A DNA stretch of 64,000 nt from Ga0077530 sp046293075 (lineage in GTDB: Bacteria; Pseudomonadota; Alphaproteobacteria; Rhizobiales; Hyphomicrobiaceae): positions 208,101-272,100 of the forward strand of contig JBKBPL010000002.1 of NCBI GenBank assembly GCA_046293075.1. The letters are read 5' to 3'. Shown one piece after another: positions 39,254 to 47,957 of this stretch. Position 1 is the first letter of the stretch. The number at the start of each line of letters is the position of its first letter. Under the pieces are notes generated by a model. The model was not told the origin of the DNA. It made no database searches and saw only the letters and a program-made list of their open reading frames with translations. The translations under genes and the position numbers were made by a program.

Positions 39254-41572
39254 ATGCCGTACCTCGCAAAGGCGCGACGAGCCAGCAGCAGAGCCGGCCG
39301 ACGGGTATGCTGCTGGCCGCTCCTCGCGCCCCTGGCCTGCCTGCTCGCAGCCGCACCGCTCGCGGTGATCGCGGGTCCGGGCGCCGCCGAAGCCCAGAGC
39401 AGCAAGCAGGCAACGAAGGCCAAGACGGCCCCGAAGAAGGCGGCCCCTCCGCTTCCTGGTCCAAGCCCCAATCGGGTCGCTGACGCACCATCCCCTGCTG
39501 ACGCCATCGCGGACGGCGGGCCAACGCCCCCGGCCAAGCCGGCTGCCGCCGTGCCGTCGGCGGTCCCCGGGTCGCCAGAGGCCGGCTACCTCGCCGCGAT
39601 GGATAAGCTCATCGCACCGCTGCTGGAGGCCAAGCTCCCGGCGGCAGACGCCCAGCGCCTGAAGGACGCGCTGAGCGCGGTCGATGGAAATGACCCCGCT
39701 GAGGCCCACGCACGCGCCGCCAAGATCGGCGATCCGACGGTGCAGGCGCTCGTCATGTGGTACGCCCTCCGCAATGGTGCGGCCGCCGCGGCTGACTACG
39801 CGCAATTCCTCGCCGAGCACTCGGCATGGCCGGATGCGCCTCTCCTCAGGCGCCGCTCGGAACAGCAGCTCCTCGCCTCGGGCGGTCCTGCCAAGGAGAT
39901 CCTCGCCTTCTTCAGCTCTCGTCCGCCAATCTCGGGGGCCGGCACGATCGCGCTGGCCTCAGCGCACCTTGCGCTCGGCGACGAGACGCGGGCGAAGGAG
40001 CTCGCCGCCAAGGCATGGCGCGAGAACGATATCCCGGCCCCATCCGAGACCGGCTTCCTCGCCCGCTTCGATCGCTTTCTGACGGCTGCCGACCACCGGC
40101 GCCGGCTCGACGTGCTCCTGATTGACGAAGGGCGCTTCGCGGCCCAGCGTACGCCGCGGGTCGCGGCCGCACGCCGGCTGCTGCCGAAGCTGCAAGGTGT
40201 CGAGCGCAAGAAGGCCGAGGCCCGAATCGCCGTCTACGCACGCGCCGGCAACGCCGCAAAGCTGATGGCCAGTCTGCCCGCCGCCGCCAAGGAGCCGCCA
40301 TTGGACACGGGCCTGCTCTTCCAGCGCATCCAGCTCGCGCGCAGCCAAGGCAAAGAGGACGAGGTGGCGCGGCTGCTGCGTCTCGCGCCTGCCGACGCCG
40401 AGGCCCTCGTCGATCCCGACGCCTGGTGGCTGCACCGTCGCTGGGCCATCTATGAGTTCCTCGGCAACGGCCGCTTCAAGGAGGCTTATGACCTCGCACG
40501 TGCGCCCGGCCCGCTCACGGCGAACCCGATCAAGGACGCCACCTTTCTTGCCGGGTGGATTGCCCTGCGCCATCTCAAGGACAGCAAGGCCGCGCTGCCG
40601 CATCTTGAGGCGTCGCGCAAGCACGCCGATGGTCCCCTGAGCGCGGCTCGTGGCAACTACTGGCTCGCCCGCGCCCATGAGGCGCTTGGCCAGACGGCCG
40701 AGGCGACGCGCTACTACGAGGAAGCGGCCGCGCGGATAGACACCTTCCACGGCGCGCTCGCCCGTCAGAAGCTCAATCCCGGCCCGCAGAGCGTGGCGAT
40801 GTCGCTGCCCGCCCTGCCCTCAGCGGATGTGGCTGAGCGCTTCAACGCCAATCCGCTCGTACGTGCTGCCGTGCTCGCGCACCACGCCGACGTGGGCCGC
40901 GGTATCACGCGCATCATCGTGGCGCACCTGCGCTCCCGCCTCGAGAGCGAGGCCGAGGTCGCGATGCTCGCCCACCTCGCGTCTGCGCTCGGTGATCACC
41001 AGATGGCCGTGCGCGTCGGCAAGACCGGCGTGGCGCGCGGCATGAACCTCTTCGTCTATTCCTACCCCGTACACCCCTTTCCCGAGTACAAGCCGTTGCG
41101 CCGCTCCCCCGAGCGTGCGCTGCTGCTTGCCATCGCGCGCCAGGAGAGCGAGTTCAATCCCGAGATCGTTTCGCACGCGGGCGCGCGCGGGCTCCTGCAG
41201 GTCATGCCGATCACGGCGCGCCACATCTGCCGCGATCACAAGATCAAGTGCGACATCCCGCGGCTGATCACGGACACGAGCTACAATGCCATGATCGCCA
41301 GCGCCTACATCGGCGATCGCAAGGAGGAGTTCTCCGGAAGCTATGTGCTGACGCTCGCTGGCTACAATGCGGGGCCGGGGCGGGCGCGCCAGTGGATGCG
41401 CCGCTTTGGCGATCCGCGCAACCCCGGTATCGATCCGATCGACTGGATCGAGATGATCCCCTTCGAGGAGACGCGCGACTACGTGAAGAAGGTGCTCTCG
41501 AACGTGCAAATGTACCGCGCCAGGCTCGGCGAGCCGACGCCGGTGCGGCTGGTATCCGACTTGAAGCGCTAA
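39254..41572 (+). CDS. Soluble lytic murein transglycosylase (Slt type)
   Basis: A 772-residue periplasmic enzyme that cleaves peptidoglycan to 1,6-anhydro products. The signal region is residues 1-48, followed by a Lys/Ala/Pro-rich linker (SSKQATKAKTAPKKAAPPLP). Helical repeats (superhelix, about 110-600) resemble Slt70. The catalytic domain has Glu in ARQESEFNPEIVSHAGARGL, then LLQVMPITA and TLAGYNAGPGRARQWM. A GTG-like upstream extension is open from 39098, but the ATG at 39254 has AGGGGA nine bases before it and begins the signal peptide. Confidence 0.92.
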   Translation: MPYLAKARRASSRAGRRVCCWPLLAPLACLLAAAPLAVIAGPGAAEAQSSKQATKAKTAPKKAAPPLPGPSPNRVADAPSPADAIADGGPTPPAKPAAAVPSAVPGSPEAGYLAAMDKLIAPLLEAKLPAADAQRLKDALSAVDGNDPAEAHARAAKIGDPTVQALVMWYALRNGAAAAADYAQFLAEHSAWPDAPLLRRRSEQQLLASGGPAKEILAFFSSRPPISGAGTIALASAHLALGDETRAKELAAKAWRENDIPAPSETGFLARFDRFLTAADHRRRLDVLLIDEGRFAAQRTPRVAAARRLLPKLQGVERKKAEARIAVYARAGNAAKLMASLPAAAKEPPLDTGLLFQRIQLARSQGKEDEVARLLRLAPADAEALVDPDAWWLHRRWAIYEFLGNGRFKEAYDLARAPGPLTANPIKDATFLAGWIALRHLKDSKAALPHLEASRKHADGPLSAARGNYWLARAHEALGQTAEATRYYEEAAARIDTFHGALARQKLNPGPQSVAMSLPALPSADVAERFNANPLVRAAVLAHHADVGRGITRIIVAHLRSRLESEAEVAMLAHLASALGDHQMAVRVGKTGVARGMNLFVYSYPVHPFPEYKPLRRSPERALLLAIARQESEFNPEIVSHAGARGLLQVMPITARHICRDHKIKCDIPRLITDTSYNAMIASAYIGDRKEEFSGSYVLTLAGYNAGPGRARQWMRRFGDPRNPGIDPIDWIEMIPFEETRDYVKKVLSNVQMYRARLGEPTPVRLVSDLKR

Positions 41573-41574
41573 CG

Positions 41575-42348
41575 CTACTTACAGCGCGAGAGGAAACCGC
41601 GGTCGTAGTGGAAGTGGTCGCGGTGGAGCGTGTTGAACTCGGGCCCGATGGCGACGCGGAAGTAGCGGCAGGCGCGGGCGTGTATCTCGCGCAGGAAACG
41701 CCCTTCCGGACCCGCGCCCGACCAGTGACGGGCCACGCTGATCTGGCGGCCATCGGCGAGCGTGAAGGCGGACACGTCGAGCGCGTTCGCGGTGGCGTGC
41801 TCGCTGCGCACATCCGACCACAGCTTGCGGCCGAGGATATTGCGGCAGGCGTAGGTCCCCATGTGCTGCACGGACGTGACCCGGACGCCGAAGGTCGCGA
41901 GCGCGCGCGGCTGCACCTCGTGGGCCATCCACATCGCGATGCCGGCCGCGACCTCGCACGAGACAGTGCCGACGCTCAACGTCGCGCCACCCGCATTCGA
42001 CATGCGCACGGCATTCTCCCAGCCGCATCCGTTCGTGATGGGATTATCGCGCACCGGGACAGCGGAGATCACCGGTGGCCGCAGCACGCGGCTGCACAGC
42101 GCCCGGCTGCGCTTGAGCTCCGCCAGGCGCCAGTCGACGAACCAGGCATTGGGCACGCTGAGATCGAGTGCCGGCAGCGGGCTCAGTGCAGGCGGCAGCA
42201 CACCCTGGCGCATGACAAGGAACAGGCTGACGGCCACAAGCAGGACCAGCAGGGCGATGCGTGGACGCGGCGCGCGCCGTCGCCGCGCCGTCGCCTTGGC
42301 GGCACGCGAGCCGGCGCCCTGCTCTTCGCTCTTGTTCCCGGCGTCCAC
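41575..42348 (-). CDS. Extensin-like C-terminal domain protein (membrane-anchored)
   Basis: A 257-residue protein with a basic cytoplasmic start, one membrane helix (IALLVLLVAVSLFLVM, about residues 31-46) and a periplasmic Extensin-like_C domain. Conserved items are NGCGWENAVRM, four paired cysteines, MGTYACRNI, SEHATANALDVSAFTLADG and the final HRDHFHYDRG, whose His/Asp set resembles zinc LAS-type peptidases acting on peptidoglycan. It converges on the Slt gene with a two-base gap, fitting a wall-remodelling role. Confidence 0.85.
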   Translation of the reverse strand: MDAGNKSEEQGAGSRAAKATARRRRAPRPRIALLVLLVAVSLFLVMRQGVLPPALSPLPALDLSVPNAWFVDWRLAELKRSRALCSRVLRPPVISAVPVRDNPITNGCGWENAVRMSNAGGATLSVGTVSCEVAAGIAMWMAHEVQPRALATFGVRVTSVQHMGTYACRNILGRKLWSDVRSEHATANALDVSAFTLADGRQISVARHWSGAGPEGRFLREIHARACRYFRVAIGPEFNTLHRDHFHYDRGFLSRCK

Positions 42349-42387
42349 CCTGCAGCTTGCCCCCGCGCCACCATCCCCGGATGAGCT

Positions 42388-43308
42388 TCAATAGCGCCTG
42401 CCGCCATAAAGACACAACGGGTCAAGGACCGGCGTCTCCCGCGGCCCTTCCTTGCGTACGGCAAGCCCCAGCACGCGCTCCCGGAGTTCCTGCGCGCTGA
42501 GCGGTGGCTGCCCGTGTTGGGTGCAGGCGGCAAGGCCAGCGGCGAGCGCGACCGCTTCCGTCGCATCGGCCGCCGTCGGCACGATGCCGGGGAACCACGA
42601 GCCCCCGCGCCCCAGCAGCAAGGCATCGATCCGCGGCGCCCCCGGCCGCGCAAGTGTGCCCCGCTCCATGGTCTCGTTCGCGGCCGCCACGATCAGCGCG
42701 CTGCGGAGATTGAGCGCGGCGGGAAACTGCCGGCGTCCCTGCGCGACCGCATCCGCATCGCCCGCCGGAAGAATGAGCAGGTGATCGGGCACCTGCTCAG
42801 CGGCCTGCTGGAAGAATTCCCAGGTTTCCCGGCGCTCGCCCCACAAGGGCACGGCGACAATGCGCGCCGGCGTCGTTGCCGTGAAGGCGAGGGCGCGTGC
42901 GAGCATGAGCTTGTCGTTCGGATCGACACGGACGGGCACGAGACGCGCATGGCGATAGGTCGACAGAATGCGGCGCGCGAGAATCGTGTCGACGGCGCCG
43001 TCCCGGTTCTCGGGCAGCGAGGTCGCGGCGTAGGGGCGGCTGTCGTTGTCGATGAGGTCGAACCCGATGATCTCGCCCTCGCCATCGCGGGCGAGACGGT
43101 CCTTGATCTCGGGGTGCGTATAGTCGATGCCGGTCGCAATCAGCGCAACGGCGATACCGCCGGGATCGACGCCGGTCGGCACGGGCGGCTTTTGCCGCGG
43201 CGACTGAGCCAGCGCCGTCTCGCACAGGGCGAAGGCGAGCGCAACCGCGGCCATGGCGCCAACGTACCGCTGCAGCCGGCTCAGGCCCTCACCCTGGCTG
43301 CCACTCAT
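42388..43308 (-). CDS. Secreted subtilase (S8) homologue lacking the catalytic triad
   Basis: A 306-residue protein with a signal peptide (about residues 1-35, ending TALAQS). The first strand reads VALIATGIDYTHPEIKDRL, where active subtilases have D-T/S-G; the catalytic Asp is Ala. The His motif (GHGTxVA) is replaced by ENRDGAVDTILARRI, and the Ser motif (GTSxAxP) by TAADATEAVALAAGLAA. The fold seems kept and the activity lost. The ATG overlaps the mobA stop by four bases. It may act as a binding or scaffold protein in the periplasm; the role is unknown. Confidence 0.75.
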   Translation of the reverse strand: MSGSQGEGLSRLQRYVGAMAAVALAFALCETALAQSPRQKPPVPTGVDPGGIAVALIATGIDYTHPEIKDRLARDGEGEIIGFDLIDNDSRPYAATSLPENRDGAVDTILARRILSTYRHARLVPVRVDPNDKLMLARALAFTATTPARIVAVPLWGERRETWEFFQQAAEQVPDHLLILPAGDADAVAQGRRQFPAALNLRSALIVAAANETMERGTLARPGAPRIDALLLGRGGSWFPGIVPTAADATEAVALAAGLAACTQHGQPPLSAQELRERVLGLAVRKEGPRETPVLDPLCLYGGRRY

Positions 43309-43964
43309 GCCCTCGCCTCATGACATTCCAGGAGTTGCATCAGCGTTTCCGCCTCGGCGAGCTCGGCCGGCGTGTTCACGTTGAAAAACGGGTCAAGCGC
43401 GCGGCCCCCGATCTCCAGCCGCGCGAAATCGACCGACCGTGCCCCTTTCCTCTCGACCCAACGGTGCACGCGCCGCTCACCTGTCGCCAGGGCGCACGCG
43501 AGATCATCGGCGATATTGAGCGGCCATAGCCCGACGACCGGGTGCAGCCTGCCGCCCGAATGCGCCACGACGATGCCGGCACCGGCTCCGGCCGAGGCAT
43601 CGGCCAACCGGGCGACAAGGTCCGCAGGAACAAACGGCGCATCGCTCGTGACGGTCGCAACGCGTGACACCGGCGGAGTCAGCCGCGCGGCCCAACGCAA
43701 TGCGGCAAGGATGCCGGCAAGCGGCCCCGGATGATCCGGGACCTGATCGGCGATCACAGGCAGGCCAAAGGCCGCAAACCGCGCCGGGTCGCCATTCGCA
43801 CTGATGGCGACGGCACCGACCTGGGCGGCGAAGCGCCCGAGGACATGGGCAAGCATGGGCTGCCCGGCGAGGTCGATGAGCGCCTTCTCACGCCCGCCCA
43901 TGCGCCGCGAGCGGCCGCCGGCCAACACGACACCTGCGATCTGTGCACGCACCACTCGCCTCAT
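43305..43964 (-). CDS. mobA: Molybdenum cofactor guanylyltransferase
   Basis: A 219-residue MobA, which adds GMP to molybdopterin for enzymes using the bis-MGD cofactor. It has GVVLAGGRSRRMGGREKALI (nucleotide loop and Lys), VPDHPGPLAGILAAL, TVTSDAPFVPADLV (metal-binding Asp) and FFNVNTPAELAEAE. The first gene of a pair with the inactive subtilase homologue. SUOX-family enzymes do not need GMP addition, so this gene serves other molybdoenzymes in the cell. Confidence 0.9.
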   Translation of the reverse strand: MRRVVRAQIAGVVLAGGRSRRMGGREKALIDLAGQPMLAHVLGRFAAQVGAVAISANGDPARFAAFGLPVIADQVPDHPGPLAGILAALRWAARLTPPVSRVATVTSDAPFVPADLVARLADASAGAGAGIVVAHSGGRLHPVVGLWPLNIADDLACALATGERRVHRWVERKGARSVDFARLEIGGRALDPFFNVNTPAELAEAETLMQLLECHEARA

Positions 43965-44133
43965 AGACTTATTCTAACAGCGCGGATACCTAGCCCATAG
44001 TCGCCGAAGGACCGCATGGCTGATCCAGTGTAAAGATCGCCCCCCCGCCCCTTGGACGCGCACGCCGGATCGCCTTGCGCTTGTCGCACGCTTCAGGGAG
44101 AGTGTCCGCCTTGCCGGACCGGACCCGAGAACC

Positions 44134-44451
44134 ATGCCCGCTGCCGATGCCCTGCTGGCGCACTGGTACTTCCATGTGCCCGATCTGATCCTTGCCGCGC
44201 TCATGTATCTGATGGCGCTCTATTTCCTGCTCATGCTCGCCTTCGGATGGACCATTCACGCGCAGGGGGCCTTTCTCCGCGTGTTCCACGGCGTCGTAAA
44301 TCCCGTTCTGCGAACCGTGCGCGTGCTGACGCCCCGGATCGTGCCGAATGGCCTCGTTCCGGTTCTTGCCGTGGTCTGGCTCGCGGCGCTGCGGGTGCTC
44401 CTGTATTGGAGCTTCCTCGCGGCAGGCATCCGCCCGAAGATCGGAGCCTGA
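44134..44451 (+). CDS. Small YggT-like membrane protein
   Basis: A 105-residue protein with two membrane segments (LILAALMYLMALYFLLMLAF and LVPVLAVVWLAALRVLLYWS) joined by a basic loop (NPVLRTVRVLTPRIVPNGL) reminiscent of half a YggT unit. Function unknown. Its TGA overlaps the ATG of the next membrane-protein gene. Confidence 0.65.
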   Translation: MPAADALLAHWYFHVPDLILAALMYLMALYFLLMLAFGWTIHAQGAFLRVFHGVVNPVLRTVRVLTPRIVPNGLVPVLAVVWLAALRVLLYWSFLAAGIRPKIGA

Positions 44452-44807
44452 TGATGACGCAGGCGCGCGACGAGCCGCAGTTCACCTTCCTGCGCCTCAG
44501 CCTGCTTGCGGCCGTCGCCGCCGTTGCGATCTTCAACGGGCAGGGCTTCTCGCCGGCGTTCGATCCCCTGCTCTACCTGCTGACGCCATTTCTGCGCGGC
44601 ACGCTCCTCGGCACGCCGATGGGCTTCTACTACACGACGTCCGCCCTGCTCACGCTGATGACGTTCATGTTCGCCGGCCTTCCGGCCGCACTTTATGAGC
44701 GCCTGCTCGGCCGCCGCACGAGCACGGTCGTCTCGCTGCTCATCTGGCTGGCCGCGGCAGCCCTCCTGACGCTGCCCGCCTACCGTGCCTGGCAGGACGC
44801 ATTCTGA
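44451..44807 (+). CDS. Hypothetical four-helix membrane protein
   Basis: A 118-residue protein starting MMTQARDEPQFTFLRLSLLA with about three to four membrane segments (AAVAAVAIFNGQGF, LTLMTFMFAGLPAALYERLL, TSTVVSLLIWLAAAALLTLP). It begins at the ATG overlapping the stop of the upstream gene (TGATG), so the two are translationally coupled and may form one complex. No family recognised. It ends six bases before the convergent PfpI-family gene. Confidence 0.65.
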   Translation: MMTQARDEPQFTFLRLSLLAAVAAVAIFNGQGFSPAFDPLLYLLTPFLRGTLLGTPMGFYYTTSALLTLMTFMFAGLPAALYERLLGRRTSTVVSLLIWLAAAALLTLPAYRAWQDAF

Positions 44808-44812
44808 GCCGC

Positions 44813-45496
44813 TCAGGCCGAGAGTCGTGCCGCCGCCCGTTCTACGATCGCCGCACGCTCGGCCTGACGTTGCGCTGCGGATGCGCGGGCCCGCTCCACG
44901 ATAGCCGCCCCGGCCCCCTCGGGCGAACCGGCGTTGAACGGCGGGTGCGGGTCGTACTCGATCCCGAGTTGGATGGCCTTCGCCAGATCCTCGCCAAAGG
45001 CTTCCGCCGCAACGCGCAGCGCAAAGTCGATCCCTGCGGTGACACCGCCGCCAGTGATCACATTACCGTCCACGACGACGCGCTCCGCGACGGGCGTCGC
45101 GCCGAATGCGGCAAGCATCTCGCGGCTCATCCAGTGCGTCGCCGCCCGCTTGCCTTTGAGCAGGCCCGCAGCGCCCAGCACCAGCGCACCCGTGCACACG
45201 CTCGTCACATAGCGTGCGCCCTTTGCCTGCTGGCGCAGGAAGGCCAGCGTCTCGGCATCCTCCATGAGCGGGTTCATGCCCGCGCCACCCGGCACGCAGA
45301 CGAGATCGAGCTGAGGGCAATCGGCAAAGGTCGTATCGGGCATAATGCGCATGCCACCGCCCACGGTGACCGGCGCGAGCGTTTTCCACACGAGCCGCAC
45401 CTCGGCGCCGGGAAGCTTCGTGAAGACCTCGTAGGGGCCCGTCATGTCGAGCTGGGTGATGTCCGGAAAGAGCAGGAGGCCAATGCGGAAGGGCAT
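44813..45496 (-). CDS. DJ-1/PfpI family protein, isonitrile hydratase-like
   Basis: A 227-residue protein of the ThiJ/PfpI superfamily. The nucleophile elbow is TSVCTGALVLGAAGLLKGKR (Cys near residue 101), followed by ATHW; the acidic partner is in LDMTGPYEVF. These match isonitrile hydratase (InhA) from Pseudomonas, which turns isonitriles into formamides. The C-terminal 30 residues (ERARASAAQRQAERAAIVER) are an added helix. Start 45496 is preferred; the upstream open part lacks conserved features. Divergent from the HAD gene. Confidence 0.85.
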   Translation of the reverse strand: MPFRIGLLLFPDITQLDMTGPYEVFTKLPGAEVRLVWKTLAPVTVGGGMRIMPDTTFADCPQLDLVCVPGGAGMNPLMEDAETLAFLRQQAKGARYVTSVCTGALVLGAAGLLKGKRAATHWMSREMLAAFGATPVAERVVVDGNVITGGGVTAGIDFALRVAAEAFGEDLAKAIQLGIEYDPHPPFNAGSPEGAGAAIVERARASAAQRQAERAAIVERAAARLSA

Positions 45497-45617
45497 GGGG
45501 CAGCGTCCCTTGTTCTCGGCTAGTGTACAAATGGAGAAGTTGACCGGTGCGGCGCGCGCGGGGCGACAATACCCGTGCCCGGAGGAAACCACCAACAAGC
45601 TGCATGGAGCAAGCACC

Positions 45618-46349
45618 ATGGCCACCACCGAAGACATCCTCCGGCGCGAGACGCAGGCCCTCGTCTTTGACCTCTACGGCACGGTCGTCGACATGCAGTC
45701 GGGGCTCACCGCGGCAGTGACGCCGTTCCTGAAACAGAAGGGATGGGACGGCGATCCCGCGAGCTTCGTCACGTGGTGGCGGCGCACGCATTTCGAGGAC
45801 AGCATGATCGACGCGCTCCTCGACCGCGGCCACACGCCCTATCGCCAGATCGGGCACCGCGCCGTCTCGCAGGTCATGGACCGCTGCGGCCTTGCCCATA
45901 CGCAAGACGAGGTGAGGTGGCTGGTCTCGCAGATCGAGCAGCTCAAACCCTTCCCCGATGTGATCGCCGCCCTCGGCCAGCTCAAATCGCGCTACAAGCT
46001 CATCGTCCTCTCGAACGGTGACCGCGACATGCTCGACGCTGCGCGTCCCCACATCGGCTTCCCTTTCGACCGCTTCATCTCGGTGCAGGACGCCGGATAC
46101 TTCAAGCCGCACTTCGCGACCTACGCCGCCGCAGAGGAGATCATCAATGCCGAGTGGCCGCATATCGAGCGCTCCGGGATCACCTTCGTGGCGAACCACG
46201 CCTTTGACTGCATCGGCGCCAAGGCGCACGGCTTCCGTTCGATCTTCATCGATCGCCGCAAGCGGCCCTTCGGCCAATCGCCCCACCAGCCCGACCTGAT
46301 CGTCGCAAACTTTGCCGAGCTTGCTGCAGCGCTGGCACCGCAAAGCTGA
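45618..46349 (+). CDS. Haloacid dehalogenase type II (HAD superfamily)
   Basis: A 243-residue HAD hydrolase. Motif I ALVFDLYGTVVDMQSG carries the nucleophilic Asp (near residue 19), motif II is IVLSNGDRDML, and motifs III/IV are KPHFATYAAAEE and FVANHAFDCIGAKAHGF. The pattern is that of type II (S)-2-haloacid dehalogenases. GGAGC precedes the ATG by about ten bases. It is 21 bp upstream of a PLP-dependent aldolase gene and probably in one transcript, suggesting processing of a hydroxyacid or amino-acid product. Confidence 0.85.
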   Translation: MATTEDILRRETQALVFDLYGTVVDMQSGLTAAVTPFLKQKGWDGDPASFVTWWRRTHFEDSMIDALLDRGHTPYRQIGHRAVSQVMDRCGLAHTQDEVRWLVSQIEQLKPFPDVIAALGQLKSRYKLIVLSNGDRDMLDAARPHIGFPFDRFISVQDAGYFKPHFATYAAAEEIINAEWPHIERSGITFVANHAFDCIGAKAHGFRSIFIDRRKRPFGQSPHQPDLIVANFAELAAALAPQS

Positions 46350-46370
46350 ACGCAACCGGGAGCCCCCAAC

Positions 46371-47510
46371 ATGCCCACCCTGCCGCCGGCCCATCCCGGA
46401 ATGCTGCTCGCCGACGTGGACACGCCCGCCCTCCTCGTCGACCTCGACGCCCTCGAGCGCAATCTGAAACGCATGGCGGATGCCGTAGCCAAGGCCGGCG
46501 TGCGCCTGCGCCCGCACGCAAAGACCCATAAGTCGCCGATCATCGCCCACAAGCAGATCGCGCATGGCGCGGTGGGCGTGTGCTGCCAGAAGGTTTCCGA
46601 GGCCGCCGTGATGGTCGAGGGTGGCGTGCAGGATGTGCTCGTCTCCAACGAGGTGATCGGCGCGCGCAAGCTCGACCGCCTTGCCGCGCTCTCGCGCCAG
46701 GCCCGCATCATCGGCTGCGTCGACCATCCAACCGGCATCGCGTCCATGGCCGCCGCCGCCGAGCGCCACGGCGCACGTCTCGACGTGCTCGTCGAGATCG
46801 ACGTCGGCGCGAGCCGGTGCGGCGTCGCACCGGGCGAGCCGGCAGTGGCACTCGCCCAGCAGATCGCGCGCGAGAAGCACCTGCGCTTTGCCGGTCTCCA
46901 AGCCTATCAGGGCCGCGCGCAACACCTGCGCACGATCGAGGAACGCCGCGCGGCGATCGACGAGGCCATCGCGCGAACCAAGCGCACCGTGCAGGCGCTA
47001 AAGGGCGCCGGCCTCACCTGCGATATCGTCGGGGGCGCCGGCACCGGCACCTTCGAGCTCGAGGCGGCGAGCGGCGTCTACAATGAGTTGCAGGCCGGCT
47101 CCTATATCTTCATGGATGCCGACTATGCCCGCAACAAGCGCGCGGACGGCGGCCCCTTCGATACCTTCGAGCACGCGCTCTTCGTCTACGCGACCGTCAT
47201 GAGCATGACGCAGGCGGATCGCGCCGTGATCGATGCCGGCCTCAAGAGCTTCACCTTCGAGTGCGGACCGCCAGAGCCGGTCGGATTGGCCGGCGCCGTC
47301 TATGAGCGTCCCTCCGACGAGCACGGCAGTCTCAATCTCGCCCAGAGCAACACACGCCCCGGGCTCGGCGACAAAGTGCGCCTCATTCCCGGCCACTGCG
47401 ATCCGACCGTGAACATGCACGACTGGTATGTCGGCATCCGCGGCCTCGATGGCCCTGCACCCGTCGTCGAGAGCGTCTGGCCGGTTGCGGCGCGAGGCGC
47501 GCTATTTTAG
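46371..47510 (+). CDS. PLP-dependent D-threonine aldolase / 3-hydroxy-D-aspartate aldolase family (DSD1)
   Basis: A 379-residue fold III PLP enzyme. The Schiff-base Lys is in RLRPHAKTHKSP near residue 52. Other conserved parts are QKVSEAAVMVEGGV, VLVEIDVGASRCGV, VGGAGTGTFELEAASGVYNE and the metal-binding PGHCDPTVNMHDWY near the C-terminus. The family includes D-threonine aldolase, D-serine dehydratase and BhcC of the beta-hydroxyaspartate cycle. No other bhc genes are adjacent, so the substrate is left open. Confidence 0.87.
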   Translation: MPTLPPAHPGMLLADVDTPALLVDLDALERNLKRMADAVAKAGVRLRPHAKTHKSPIIAHKQIAHGAVGVCCQKVSEAAVMVEGGVQDVLVSNEVIGARKLDRLAALSRQARIIGCVDHPTGIASMAAAAERHGARLDVLVEIDVGASRCGVAPGEPAVALAQQIAREKHLRFAGLQAYQGRAQHLRTIEERRAAIDEAIARTKRTVQALKGAGLTCDIVGGAGTGTFELEAASGVYNELQAGSYIFMDADYARNKRADGGPFDTFEHALFVYATVMSMTQADRAVIDAGLKSFTFECGPPEPVGLAGAVYERPSDEHGSLNLAQSNTRPGLGDKVRLIPGHCDPTVNMHDWYVGIRGLDGPAPVVESVWPVAARGALF

Positions 47511-47515
47511 CGTCT

Positions 47516-47950
47516 GAGTGCAATGCTGGAATCAACGGGGATGAGTGCGCGGCCGACACGGCGCCCAAGAAGCCAGCGAAGGTTCCCAAGAACGTCACTG
47601 CCGAACCCTGAAAGACGACGCCGATTTCGTCGCCCAGCGCGGCCGCGGCGCGACGCCTCCTCTCGGGCGGCAACCCGCAGATCGCGAAGGGCTTCGGTGA
47701 CGCCCCCGTGCAGGCCTACATTGCGGCCAGGCCGGGCTGGAAACGCGACGTCGGGCGTCGCCTCGATGCGCTCATCGTGCGCACCGGCTCCGGCGTGCGC
47801 GAGGCGGTCAAATGGAACTCGCCCTTCTATGGCGTCGAGGACCAGGACCACGGCTGGTTCCTCAGCTTTCACTGCTTCACAAAGGACATCAAGGTGACGT
47901 TCTTCCGCGGGAGGTCACTGCGTCCCGTCCCACTACGACGCCTGCAAGCC
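47516..47950 (+). pseudogene. Decayed DUF1801 (YdhG-like) gene
   Basis: One frame reads ADTAPKKPAKVPKNVTAEP, a TGA at 47609, then LLSGGNPQIAKGFGDAPVQA, RRLDALIVRTGSGVREAVKW, NSPFYGVEDQDHGWFLSFHC and KDIKVTFFRGRSLRPVP. This is a clear DUF1801 protein with an in-frame stop after about 20 codons, no usable start before it, and loss of the last 45 or so residues beyond SLRPVP. The loss abuts the convergent ACT-like gene. A shorter product from the GTG at 47708 is possible but would lack both ends. Confidence 0.7.
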
Positions 47951-47957
47951 GTAATCG

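Noticed and set aside
45063..46925. Minus-strand frame of about 620 codons spanning PfpI, HAD and aldolase genes
   Set aside because: It crosses three real genes and a divergent promoter and has no domain of its own.
46371..47510. A beta-hydroxyaspartate cycle locus
   Set aside because: Only a BhcC-like gene is seen; BhcA, BhcB, BhcD and the regulator are absent.
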